NCBI GenBank assembly: GCA_021372715.1
Contig: JAJFTX010000076.1
Coordinates: 1 to 9,945, forward strand
DNA: 9,945 bases
From: Methanobacterium sp.
GTDB lineage: Archaea > Methanobacteriota > Methanobacteria > Methanobacteriales > Methanobacteriaceae
Direction: 5' to 3'
Shown here: positions 1 to 9,009 of the stretch, piece by piece
Position numbering within the stretch: position 1 is the stretch's first letter
Layout: each line of letters starts with the position of its first letter
The notes under the pieces: model-generated
The model's database searches: none
The model's input: the letters and a program-made list of their open reading frames with translations, nothing else
Told to the model about the DNA's origin: nothing
Position numbers and translations under genes: made by a program

Positions 1-14
1 TTATTGTATCAATT

Positions 15-410
15 TCATTTTTTTTCTTTTACGATAACCATTATTGTCTTATATTTTATTTCTTCCTCCTCATTGAGGATACGTCCTATTTCTACCAAAT
101 ATTTTTTTATTTTATCATTTTCTATGTCTATAATTTTCCCATCTGATCCTGCTAAGTTTATATTAGGTTCAGAATTCATTTCATAACGATTTTCTCCCTT
201 ATAATGAAAACTTCTAATAATATCCAATTCTAGGAGTAGTTTTAGATTTTCATGAATGGTCGACCTGCTTACATTGGGATGTGTAGCTTTAACCGCCATG
301 TAGACATCATTAAATGAAGGATGGTATTTTTCTAACTCTTTTAACTTTTTAATCAATTCCAGCCTTTGAGGGGTAATTTTAATTCCATATTCCCGAAACT
401 TCTCTTCCAT
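15..410 (-). CDS. Fur/PerR-family transcriptional regulator lacking the metal-binding residues
   Basis: This 131-residue protein has the Fur-family DNA-binding half: GIKITPQR at 9-16, HPSFNDVY at 30-37, and a winged-helix segment NVSRSTIHENLKLL at 46-59. It then has a short dimerisation half that keeps the GKIIDI landmark at 91-96. Aligned by eye to Bacillus PerR, only the N-terminal histidine (H30) is kept. The usual H-x-H pair and the two CxxC zinc motifs are gone: the stretch before GKI is EPNINLAGSD, and the C-terminus ends YKTIMVIVKEKK. There is no cysteine in the protein. It is divergent from katG, so the natural inference is local control of katG and itself through the palindrome at 458-480. 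It should still bind DNA as a dimer; the signal it senses is unknown. Translation starts at the ATG complementary to 408-410, with no strong ribosome binding site in front. Family assignment is firm; the name PerR would claim too much. Confidence 0.85.
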   Translation of the reverse strand: MEEKFREYGIKITPQRLELIKKLKELEKYHPSFNDVYMAVKATHPNVSRSTIHENLKLLLELDIIRSFHYKGENRYEMNSEPNINLAGSDGKIIDIENDKIKKYLVEIGRILNEEEEIKYKTIMVIVKEKK

Positions 411-455
411 GTCTTATAATTTAATCTTTTAAAATAAAAAAGTATCGAAGAAAAA

Positions 456-463
456 CTTATATA
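456..463 (-). promoter_or_regulatory. TATA box of the Fur-like regulator gene
   Basis: Read on the minus strand this is TATATAAG, close to the methanogen box A consensus. Transcription would start about 25 bases further on, near 434, leaving a leader of roughly 25 bases before the ATG. It overlaps the outer half of the palindrome, which suggests autoregulation by occlusion. Confidence 0.5.
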
Positions 464-480
464 GAACTAAGTTCTATATA
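458..480. promoter_or_regulatory. 23-bp perfect palindrome, probable operator of the Fur-like regulator
   Basis: Two 11-bp arms (TATATAGAACT and its exact reverse complement) flank a single central A at 469. The symmetry stops at the next base on each side. Length, dyad symmetry and location between a Fur-family gene and katG fit a Fur/PerR-type operator, although the GAACT/AGTTC core differs from the Bacillus PerR box. The minus-strand half includes a good archaeal TATA box for the regulator gene, so binding here would block its own promoter. Binding is inferred from position and symmetry. Confidence 0.7.
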
Positions 481-571
481 GGAGTCTATATTTTTATTAT
501 TTAAAATTTCTTCAAAAAATGTCCCATAATTAATGATTTAGCTTAAAAACACAAGATTCATAGTTTTTAAA

Positions 572-579
572 ATATATAA
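572..579 (+). promoter_or_regulatory. TATA box of katG
   Basis: ATATATAA is preceded by an A-rich stretch that could serve as BRE. A start about 25 bases downstream falls near 600, just before the ribosome binding site at 604-608, so the leader would be very short. An alternative TATA in the right arm of the palindrome (475-480) would give a leader of about 110 bases. The palindrome lies about 90 bases upstream of this box, an unusual distance for simple occlusion. Confidence 0.45.
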
Positions 580-603
580 AAAAGTATTAGAAAAGAAAAA
601 GTG

Positions 604-608
604 GGTGA
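604..608 (+). promoter_or_regulatory. Ribosome binding site that sets the katG start
   Basis: GGTGA matches the anti-Shine-Dalgarno end of methanogen 16S rRNA and ends 7 bases before the ATG at 616. The in-frame GTG at 601 is immediately in front of this site and so is an unlikely start. Confidence 0.65.
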
Positions 609-615
609 AAAAAAT

Positions 616-2787
<2,172 letters not shown>

Positions 2788-2811
2788 AAAAAGTCGATTG
2801 TTAAATAAGTC

Positions 2812-2840
2812 TTTTTTAAAAAAAAAATTTTCCTTTTTTT
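2812..2840. terminator. T/A-run region, likely two-way terminator between katG and the hydrolase gene
   Basis: A run of six T, then ten A, four T, CC and seven T follows the katG stop by about 25 bases. Archaeal termination typically occurs at such T-runs. The ten A at 2818-2827 read as T on the other strand and could also stop transcription from the convergent hydrolase gene, as could the seven A at 2936-2942. Confidence 0.5.
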
Positions 2841-2966
2841 ATTTAAAAGTAGAATATTGGAAATCTAATAAGTAAAAAAAATAACTAATAAAACAAGAAT
2901 AAATGGATAAGAACCCCCAAATAATTAGATAATCCAAAAAAACCGTATATCTTAAAATTTGATGGT

Positions 2967-3659
2967 TTAATTAATTATTTCCCGTATTCTCTGATTTGGA
3001 TTTTCCGTAAAAAGACCCCCATGATATGAGATTACCTTTTCTATATCAAATTTTTTAAGTTTTTTAAGAGATTTAATGGCCAAATTATAACTCTTTTCAT
3101 CTAAAATCTTCTTTCTCGGCCCTATCAATTGGCCACCCACCACTCTAAGGGCATCACCAACTATAAGTGTCTTGCTCTTTTTGTGGTAGATACAGATATG
3201 TCCCGGTGTATGTCCCGGAGTGTGTATAATTTTGATCCCCCCACTGTAAGGTAGTTCATCATCATCTTTTAAGGTCGCATTAACCTTCAGGGGCGGATTT
3301 TTTTTTAATATCAATTCAGCCATTTTACGCTGATTTAACCTAACCAGATTTTTCTCACCCTGTAGGTATGGTTTTTCATCTTCATGTGTTAATATTTCAA
3401 TGGAGTTTTTTGATTCTTTTAAAAGCTTATAAAGACCCCAAGTATGATCTAGATCTTGATGGGTGATAATAACTTTGTTAAGCCTTTCAAATGAGACTCC
3501 CTCTTTTTTTATAGCTTCTTGTATCTGTTTTAGCTGACCGGGCATCCCTATATCAATAATAATTACATTTTCATCATCCCAGAGTAGTGTGGGGTAAATT
3601 ACTCCGTTTTTTGTGTGCATTGCTATTTCAAGCATGCTGATACCTTCAGATATTCTCAT
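2967..3659 (-). CDS. Metallo-beta-lactamase-fold metallohydrolase (HxDxDH variant)
   Basis: A soluble 230-residue protein of the MBL hydrolase superfamily. Numbered from the start chosen here, the metal site includes THQDLDH with H67, D69, D71 and H72, then H150 in HTPGHTPGH, D169 in VGDAL, and H213 in SYHGG, all in the expected order. The first motif has Asp where the canonical HxHxDH has its second His, a variant known from YflN-like members. It has no signal peptide or membrane helix and no flavodiiron or RNA-processing extension, so it is a small stand-alone hydrolase (thioesterase, lactonase or glyoxalase II-like) whose substrate cannot be read from sequence. The open frame can start at 3671, but GGGAG at 3665-3669 lies 5 bases before the ATG complementary to 3657-3659, which I prefer. 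It is convergent with katG; no functional link is shown. Confidence 0.88.
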   Translation of the reverse strand: MRISEGISMLEIAMHTKNGVIYPTLLWDDENVIIIDIGMPGQLKQIQEAIKKEGVSFERLNKVIITHQDLDHTWGLYKLLKESKNSIEILTHEDEKPYLQGEKNLVRLNQRKMAELILKKNPPLKVNATLKDDDELPYSGGIKIIHTPGHTPGHICIYHKKSKTLIVGDALRVVGGQLIGPRKKILDEKSYNLAIKSLKKLKKFDIEKVISYHGGLFTENPNQRIREIIN

Positions 3660-3710
3660 TATATCTCCCATCGTTATTTATTTATTAATCAGATTATTTT
3701 AGCATGGACA

Positions 3711-3717
3711 CTTATAC
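3711..3717 (-). promoter_or_regulatory. Possible TATA box of the hydrolase gene
   Basis: The minus strand reads AGTATAAG here. A start about 25 bases downstream, near 3688, gives a leader of about 30 bases that includes the GGGAG site. The match to box A is moderate. Confidence 0.35.
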
Positions 3718-3719
3718 TA

Positions 3720-4018
3720 TCTGGTAAGTTTTAATCAAAGATAATAATAGCCTTAAATGTTAAAAATAAACCCTCTAAAATTGAATGAAAATATACTAAA
3801 GAAATATTTACCGGGTCAACAGGAGATGTTAGTGGTATAGACAAGTATTTACGCCCATAATGATGTCCCTCTCAGAGCTAGCACTTAACTTTTTTTAAAT
3901 AATTGAATGTTAAAATGACTAAAGTAGTGCATTTTTCAATTTTAAAATCTTAATCGGTAATTTTTTTTATTCTTAAGCCCATATTATTGTAAAGGAATGA
4001 TAATCAATGTGATAGTTT
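3720..4018. other. Intergenic stretch with no recognisable gene
   Basis: This contains mostly AT-rich DNA plus one patch at about 3810-3890 that is less AT-rich and carries two short overlapping open frames, one reading FTGSTGDVSGIDKYLRP and one QVFTPIMMSLSELALNFF before stops. I do not recognise either; they may be the remnant of a decayed gene. At the right end GTGAT at 4009-4013 is the ribosome binding site of the next gene, 5 bases before its ATG. No clear strong TATA box was found for that gene. Confidence 0.4.
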
Positions 4019-4400
4019 ATGAAAAAAACAATGAGCAGAAAACAAAAGTCAGGAAGTGGGAAGAAAGTGAAAGGGGAAAATGCTGTGCTTGCGAAGATCG
4101 CTGAAATGCCTGAACCGGATCGCACCATGAGTGAGCGGCTCCATACTATCATCAAAGCCAACGCACCAGTCCTATCGCCAAGACTATGGTATGGAATGCC
4201 AGCATATGCCAAGGATGGTAAGGTTGTCTTGTTTTTCCGAGATACCCAGAAGTTCAAAGAGAGATATATAACCCTCGGCTTCAATGAGGCGGCTCAACTC
4301 GATGAAGGCCATATGTGGGCCGGTTGCTTTCGCTCTAAAGAAGTTGACTGCCAAGGAAGAGGCTAAGATCGGGGAGCTCGTTAAGAAAGCTGTGGGTTGA
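4019..4400 (+). pseudogene. DUF1801 (YdhG-like) family protein, frameshifted near the C-terminus
   Basis: The first 100 codons encode a typical DUF1801 protein, including VLAKIAEMPEPDR at 23-35, WYGMPAYAKDGK at 57-68 and YITLGFNEAAQLDEGHMW at 83-100. The family usually continues with a segment like AFALKELT..EE..IG.LVKKAVG. Here the frame instead runs into 15 unrelated codons and stops at 4364-4366. The expected ending is present in the next frame from 4320 to the TGA at 4398-4400, reading PVAFALKKLTAKEEAKIGEL and then VKKAVG. The break is one extra G in GGG at 4317-4319. The N-terminus is also short: MSRKQKSGSG leads almost directly into the domain, whereas many relatives carry an extra charged helix there. 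The function of DUF1801 is not established (some members are annotated as iron chaperones by homology). Base composition is less AT-rich than neighbouring genes, suggesting transfer. A sequencing error is a real alternative to true decay. Confidence 0.82.
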
Positions 4401-4403
4401 GTG

Positions 4404-4411
4404 TTTTTTTT
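4404..4411 (+). terminator. T8 run after the DUF1801 gene
   Basis: Eight T start 4 bases after the restored DUF1801 stop codon. Their position right after the family-frame stop, and 38 bases after the frameshifted stop, fits the gene having once ended at 4400. Confidence 0.4.
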
Positions 4412-4558
4412 GCAATTCAAATTATAAATTTTGTTAAAAAGAATAAAAAAAATTATTAACTAGACACTAATACAATCGTTAATTTTCTATACTAATGGAT
4501 ATGGATGATTAATTTTTTGCTCAATATACATTTCAAAATGGTTTTTATTATTAAGTAA

Positions 4559-4571
4559 AATTATAAGTATA
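4559..4571 (+). promoter_or_regulatory. TATA box of the sensor kinase gene
   Basis: The stretch AATTATAAGTATATT includes TTATAAG, a fair box A. A start about 25 bases on, near 4590, leaves a short leader with GGTGAT at 4596-4601, so the kinase is probably transcribed alone. Confidence 0.45.
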
Positions 4572-4595
4572 TTAAACCTCAAGCTTATTCAATAG

Positions 4596-4601
4596 GGTGA
4601 T
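4596..4601 (+). promoter_or_regulatory. Ribosome binding site that sets the sensor kinase start
   Basis: GGTGAT is a full match to the methanogen site. It contains the GTG that opens the longest frame (4597), which therefore cannot be the start. The next in-frame start, TTG at 4606, lies 4 bases after it. Confidence 0.6.
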
Positions 4602-4605
4602 AAGT

Positions 4606-7287
4606 TTGGTTATTTCTAAAGATAATTGGAAAGATTTTTTTTATCGGATTGATCAACCGATGTTTGTTTTAGATCCATCAAACACTATTCTAGCTGTAAA
4701 TAAAGCTTTTCAAGAATTTTGTGGATTATCTGAAGATGAAATACGTGGTAACCCCTGCGTTGAACCTATTTCTAAAGAAACATCCTTGTGTAGTCTTACA
4801 AAAAGAATAAATAAAGAAGATATTAAAGAAACAGTTGAAATTGATACTGAAGCTTTTGGAAAATATTTAAAAATGGTATGTACTCCTGTTTTTGATGAAG
4901 ATAATAATTTGGATAAAATATTCAATATAATTATCGATTTAACAGAACGCAAAGAGATAATAGAATCTTTAGTAAATTCTGAGAAGATTTACACTAATTT
5001 AATTGAAAATATTAGTGAAGCAATTTTTAATTTAGATTCCAATGGAAATATCGTTTATATTAGTCCTGTGGTTGAAAAAATTACAGGATACACTGTAAAT
5101 GAAATTAAAGGTCAAAATTTCACAATTTTTGTTCATCCTGAAGATAGAGATAAGACCTTAAAAAGTATGCAGGAAGCTTTAAGTGGTAAAGATGAACCAG
5201 CGAAATTTAGAATTATAGATAAGAAAGGTAAAGAATTAAATGTAGAAACATTATGCAACCCTTTAATTGAAAACGATACAATAATTGGTGTCACAGGGAC
5301 ATTATCTGATATTACCCATCGCAAAAGAGTAGAAAGAGAATTAATAGATAGTGAAGAGAATCTTCGATTTATCACTAATAATATGACGGATGTTATTGGT
5401 CAATTGAATATGGAAGGGAATATAACCTATTTCAGTCCCTCTTTAAGGCAATTAACAGGTTATGAACCCCAAGAACTTGTAGGTAAAGGAACCTCTGATC
5501 TTGTTCATCCGGAAGATCAAGAAAAGGTTTTAAATGGTATTCAGGATGGAATATTCAATAGAAATCCCATCACTGTTGAGTATAGGACTAAAATATCAGA
5601 TGGTAGCTATCTTTGGGTGGAGTCAAAGGGAAAACCCGTTTATGATATAGATGGAAATTTCAAATCTGCAGTTTTTGTTGTTAGAGATATCAGTGATCGG
5701 AAAAAAATTGAGGAAGAACTTTTATTTAATAATACTCTTTTGGAAGCTCAATTAAACTCTACACCTGCCGGAATTTTAGTGGTTGATGATGAATCTAATT
5801 TGATTTTAATGAATAATCGTTTTAAAGATTATTTGAATATCCCAGACGATATAATTGATTCTGAAGATGATATAAAGATTTTTAAATATTCTTTAAATCA
5901 ATTTAAAGACCCAAAAGACGTTATGGAACAAATTAAACATTTAATTAAACATAAAAATGAAAGGCTTCATGATCAATCAGAAACCATCGATGGCAGGGTT
6001 TTTGATAGATATTCATCTCCTTTAATAGATAAAAATGGGCAGTATTATGGTAGAATCTATTACTTATCTGACATCACCCCATTAAGCAAAGCAGAAAATA
6101 AAATTAAAAACTCCTTAAAAGAGAAAGAAATCATCAATCAAGTGATAATGCAGTTGGTAGAAGTACAAAAAACATCTGAAATATATTCAATAATAGGTAA
6201 ATCCATAAAAAACCTCTTACCATGTTCTTATGTACTTATTAGTACTTTAGACTCGGAAATGAAAAATTTTCAGATAGTGGAAGCCTTCGGTCTGGAAAAT
6301 AAAATAAACACATTAAAAAATATTTTAGGTACTGATCTTTATAAAATGAAATTCCCCATGTTTAATATGACTGAAGAAGATCGGGAAAAATACCAAAGTG
6401 CACAATTAATATCATTTGAAAATGGATTTTATGATTTAACAGTGGGTATGATACCTCGTCCTATTTGTAAAATTATTGAAAAAGTTTTAAATGTGGGAAA
6501 GATCTATAGTATTGGTTTTTCAAGAGAAGGCACAATTTATGGGAGTCTAAACATAATTTTACCTAAAGGCCAGGAATTGGTAAATAAAGATGTTATAGAA
6601 ACTATTCTTCATCAGGGCTCAATTACTATTCAGCGCCAAAGAGCAGAAGAACTGATAAAAACTTCATTATTGGAAAAAGAAGTTTTATTACGGGAAATAC
6701 ACCACAGGGTTAAAAATAACCTGCAAATAATATCCTCTTTATTAGACTTACAGGAAGATTATGTTAGTGAAGATGCCACCGCAGTTAACGTTTTAAAAGA
6801 AAGCCAAAACCGTGTGTTATCTATGGCCATGATCCATGAAATGATCTATCAATCAGAAGATCTAAGCCATATTAACTTCTCAGAATATATAAGAAGCCTA
6901 ACATCTAATCTTTTAAATTCCTATGGTAAATCAAATGTCATTACTCGAATAGATGTGGAACAAATTTACCTGAACATTGAAACTTCTATTCCCCTTGGAT
7001 TATTAATCACCGAAATAATCTCCAACAGTCTCAAATATGCATTTCCAGAAGGAGAAGGAAAAATAACCGTTGAATATCTTCCCAAAGAAGAGGAATATGA
7101 ATTAATAATTAGTGATAACGGAATAGGCATACCCGAAGATATTGACTTCAACAATCAATCAACTTTAGGACTCAGACTAGTAAAATCCCTAGTAAACCAA
7201 TTAGACGGCACAATACAACTAGACAGAACAAAAGGAACACAATACACCATCAAATTCAAAGAACAAAAATATAAAACCAGATTTTAA
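4606..7287 (+). CDS. Multi-PAS sensor histidine kinase (PAS x4, GAF-like, HisKA_2, HATPase)
   Basis: A cytoplasmic histidine kinase of 893 residues (from TTG 4606) with no membrane helix or signal peptide. By eye it carries four PAS units at about 7-118, 119-243, 245-368 and 370-492, the first three ending in DLTERK, DITHRK or DISDRK-type linkers and the fourth in DITPLSK. A coiled linker and a GAF-like domain follow at about 505-655. The dimerisation/phosphotransfer segment is of the HisKA_2 type, EIHHRVKNNLQIISSLLDLQ, with H699/H700; the second His aligns with the phospho-acceptor of HWE kinases. The ATPase has an N-box with E803 and N807, DNGIG starting at D837 and the GLRLVKSL lid region, so it should be active. 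The first PAS has two cysteines 11 residues apart (C51, C62), a possible ligand or redox site. There is no response regulator beside it, so it is an orphan whose partner and signal are unknown. It is convergent with the ABC1 kinase gene. Confidence 0.93.
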   Translation: MVISKDNWKDFFYRIDQPMFVLDPSNTILAVNKAFQEFCGLSEDEIRGNPCVEPISKETSLCSLTKRINKEDIKETVEIDTEAFGKYLKMVCTPVFDEDNNLDKIFNIIIDLTERKEIIESLVNSEKIYTNLIENISEAIFNLDSNGNIVYISPVVEKITGYTVNEIKGQNFTIFVHPEDRDKTLKSMQEALSGKDEPAKFRIIDKKGKELNVETLCNPLIENDTIIGVTGTLSDITHRKRVERELIDSEENLRFITNNMTDVIGQLNMEGNITYFSPSLRQLTGYEPQELVGKGTSDLVHPEDQEKVLNGIQDGIFNRNPITVEYRTKISDGSYLWVESKGKPVYDIDGNFKSAVFVVRDISDRKKIEEELLFNNTLLEAQLNSTPAGILVVDDESNLILMNNRFKDYLNIPDDIIDSEDDIKIFKYSLNQFKDPKDVMEQIKHLIKHKNERLHDQSETIDGRVFDRYSSPLIDKNGQYYGRIYYLSDITPLSKAENKIKNSLKEKEIINQVIMQLVEVQKTSEIYSIIGKSIKNLLPCSYVLISTLDSEMKNFQIVEAFGLENKINTLKNILGTDLYKMKFPMFNMTEEDREKYQSAQLISFENGFYDLTVGMIPRPICKIIEKVLNVGKIYSIGFSREGTIYGSLNIILPKGQELVNKDVIETILHQGSITIQRQRAEELIKTSLLEKEVLLREIHHRVKNNLQIISSLLDLQEDYVSEDATAVNVLKESQNRVLSMAMIHEMIYQSEDLSHINFSEYIRSLTSNLLNSYGKSNVITRIDVEQIYLNIETSIPLGLLITEIISNSLKYAFPEGEGKITVEYLPKEEEYELIISDNGIGIPEDIDFNNQSTLGLRLVKSLVNQLDGTIQLDRTKGTQYTIKFKEQKYKTRF

Positions 7288-7326
7288 CTAAATAATATAA
7301 TATGACTCAACAAAGTTGCGTTAATT
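7288..7326. other. Short gap between convergent genes, no clear terminator
   Basis: The 39 bases between the two stop codons lack a strong T-run on either strand. A small inverted repeat, CAAC-AAA-GTTG at 7308-7318, is the only structure seen and is too short to call. Transcripts from the two genes may overlap at their 3' ends. Confidence 0.35.
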
Positions 7327-8958
7327 TCATTCTTTCCCTTTTATTATAAAAATTACTAAGTATAATCCTAGTATAGCACTTAGAAGAAATCCTATGACCC
7401 CTATATGGTGATATTTGAATATATAAATTCCATTATCTGTTGTCATTATCAGAGAAGAGCCTATTAAAAGTGCTGAAAGTATGATCACAACTGATAATTT
7501 GTTTGAAATTCTTTCAATACCCATATGTTCCATTTTAATTCGAATTTCACCTTCTTCCAATTTATAAAGAGTTTTTGCAACTGTTAATGGGATATTCTTC
7601 AGGTTATGTTCCATTTCAATAAAATTTTTCTTTAGATAATCTACAAAATTTCCTGGTAAAAATTTTTTCTTAACAACCTTTTCTATCACTGGCTTTCCAA
7701 CTTCTACTGCATTAAAATTTGGATCCAATTTCTCTCCAGTTTCTTCAATCATCCCAATACTCCTTGCCAGTAGAACTAGTTCTCGGGGCATGAAAATTTT
7801 ATATTTATACATGATGTTAACCAGTTCATTCATCCCGCCATGAACTTGGTTTAACTCGGATCCATAGTACTTAAACATCATGTCTGTTAAATCATATTTG
7901 AGTGATCTTGTGTCTACATGTTCATCAATCATACCCATATATGTTAATTGGTTAATCATACCGTTAACATCGTTGTTAATTAAATAAATAATCATCTCAG
8001 AAAGTTCATTTTTAAACTCATCATCCAAAATTCCCATCATTCCAAAATCAATGTAACAAATTACGTTATTATCTAGTATATAAATGTTAGAAGGATGTGG
8101 ATCCGCATGGAAAAACCCATGAACAACTACTTGTTTAAAATAGGATATGGCCCCTCTTTCTGCAATTAACTTGGGATTAAAACCATCTTCTTTTCTAACT
8201 TCAGATATTTTTGTACCATCAATTAATTCCATAGTAATTACTTTTAAAGTTGAAAAGTCTTTGTATACTTCAGGCACATGAACTGTGGGATCATCATCAA
8301 AGTTTTCACTAAATCTTCTGATATTTAATGCTTCATTTTCATAATCAATTTCCTTAAAAATTGATCTTTTAAATTCTTCCACAATTCCTGGAACATTATA
8401 AATTTTTAACTGAGGAACAAAACTATCCACTCTTTTGGCTAAAAATTCCATAATAGAAATATCTTTCTTAATTGTTTCTTCTACACCAGGTTTTTGAACT
8501 TTAACTGCTACTTCTTCTCCCGTTTTTAACACAGCTCTATGAACTTGTCCAATCGAAGCAGAACCTAATGGTACTTCATCAAAGGAATTAAAGATTTTGT
8601 TTAATGGTAATCCTAACTCTTCTTCTATAACATTTTGAATTATTTGAGAATCCACCGGTGGGTCATCATCTTGTAGTTTTTCAAATTCTGATGCTATCTC
8701 TCTACCTACAAGATCTGGTCTGGTACTTAAAGTCTGACCTAGTTTTATAAATGTAGGACCCAGTTCTTCCAGTACAAGTCTTATTCTTTCAGGAGTGGAT
8801 TCATCCAGTTCTTCAATAGAATCATATTCATATGAAGAACCAAGAAAGGGAATGTTATGTTTCAGCTTAATTTTTTCCACAATATAACCGAATTCGTACT
8901 TTGAAAGAACCTTAAGAATTTCTCTTAATCTTTTTAGGCTGTTTTCTTTACCTACCAA
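7327..8958 (-). CDS. ABC1/UbiB (AarF)-family atypical protein kinase, membrane-anchored
   Basis: A 543-residue protein of the ABC1/UbiB/ADCK family. From the TTG start at 8958, the family-specific KxGQ motif is KLGQ at 72-75, the GSAS loop (in place of the usual Ala-rich loop) is at 132-135, and the ATP-binding lysine is K153 in VAVKV. The ExD/E-containing segment EIDYENEA is at 203-210, the catalytic FHADPHPSN is at 283-291 (D286, N291), and the metal-binding DFG is at 304-306. Two hydrophobic helices at about 489-506 and 519-539 anchor the C-terminus in the membrane. In bacteria and mitochondria the family supports ubiquinone synthesis or lipid handling; methanogens lack ubiquinone, so the role here is unknown and the name ubiB should not be transferred. 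AGGTGG at 8963-8968 is 4 bases before TTG 8958. The longest frame would begin at TTG 8976, upstream of that site, and is less likely. Confidence 0.94.
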   Translation of the reverse strand: MVGKENSLKRLREILKVLSKYEFGYIVEKIKLKHNIPFLGSSYEYDSIEELDESTPERIRLVLEELGPTFIKLGQTLSTRPDLVGREIASEFEKLQDDDPPVDSQIIQNVIEEELGLPLNKIFNSFDEVPLGSASIGQVHRAVLKTGEEVAVKVQKPGVEETIKKDISIMEFLAKRVDSFVPQLKIYNVPGIVEEFKRSIFKEIDYENEALNIRRFSENFDDDPTVHVPEVYKDFSTLKVITMELIDGTKISEVRKEDGFNPKLIAERGAISYFKQVVVHGFFHADPHPSNIYILDNNVICYIDFGMMGILDDEFKNELSEMIIYLINNDVNGMINQLTYMGMIDEHVDTRSLKYDLTDMMFKYYGSELNQVHGGMNELVNIMYKYKIFMPRELVLLARSIGMIEETGEKLDPNFNAVEVGKPVIEKVVKKKFLPGNFVDYLKKNFIEMEHNLKNIPLTVAKTLYKLEEGEIRIKMEHMGIERISNKLSVVIILSALLIGSSLIMTTDNGIYIFKYHHIGVIGFLLSAILGLYLVIFIIKGKE

Positions 8959-8999
8959 GGTACCACCTAATTCCAAAATTTGTTAAATCGATTATTTAA

Positions 9000-9009
9000 A
9001 TTTATAAAT
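9000..9009 (-). promoter_or_regulatory. TATA box of the ABC1 kinase gene
   Basis: ATTTATAAAT reads the same on both strands and is a strong box A. A start about 25 bases downstream on the minus strand, near 8979, gives a leader of about 20 bases containing the AGGTGG site. The short leader supports the start at 8958. Confidence 0.55.

Noticed and set aside
4..186. Plus-strand open frame of about 60 codons opposite the Fur-like gene
   Set aside because: It is low-complexity (Ser/Ile/Phe-rich), has no ribosome binding site and lies antisense to a clear Fur-family gene.
2967..3659. Calling the hydrolase a beta-lactamase
   Set aside because: It has the fold motifs only, lacks a signal peptide and shows the YflN-like HxDxDH variant.
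4313..4325. Programmed frameshift in the DUF1801 gene
   Set aside because: There is no slippery run, rare-codon pause or obvious downstream structure, and the family is normally encoded in one frame; an error or recent mutation is simpler.
4184..4420. Minus-strand open frame over the DUF1801 3' end
   Set aside because: It is antisense to a recognisable family sequence and has no features of its own.
7327..8958. Naming the ABC1 kinase ubiB
   Set aside because: The name implies a ubiquinone role that does not fit a methanogen; only the family is supported.
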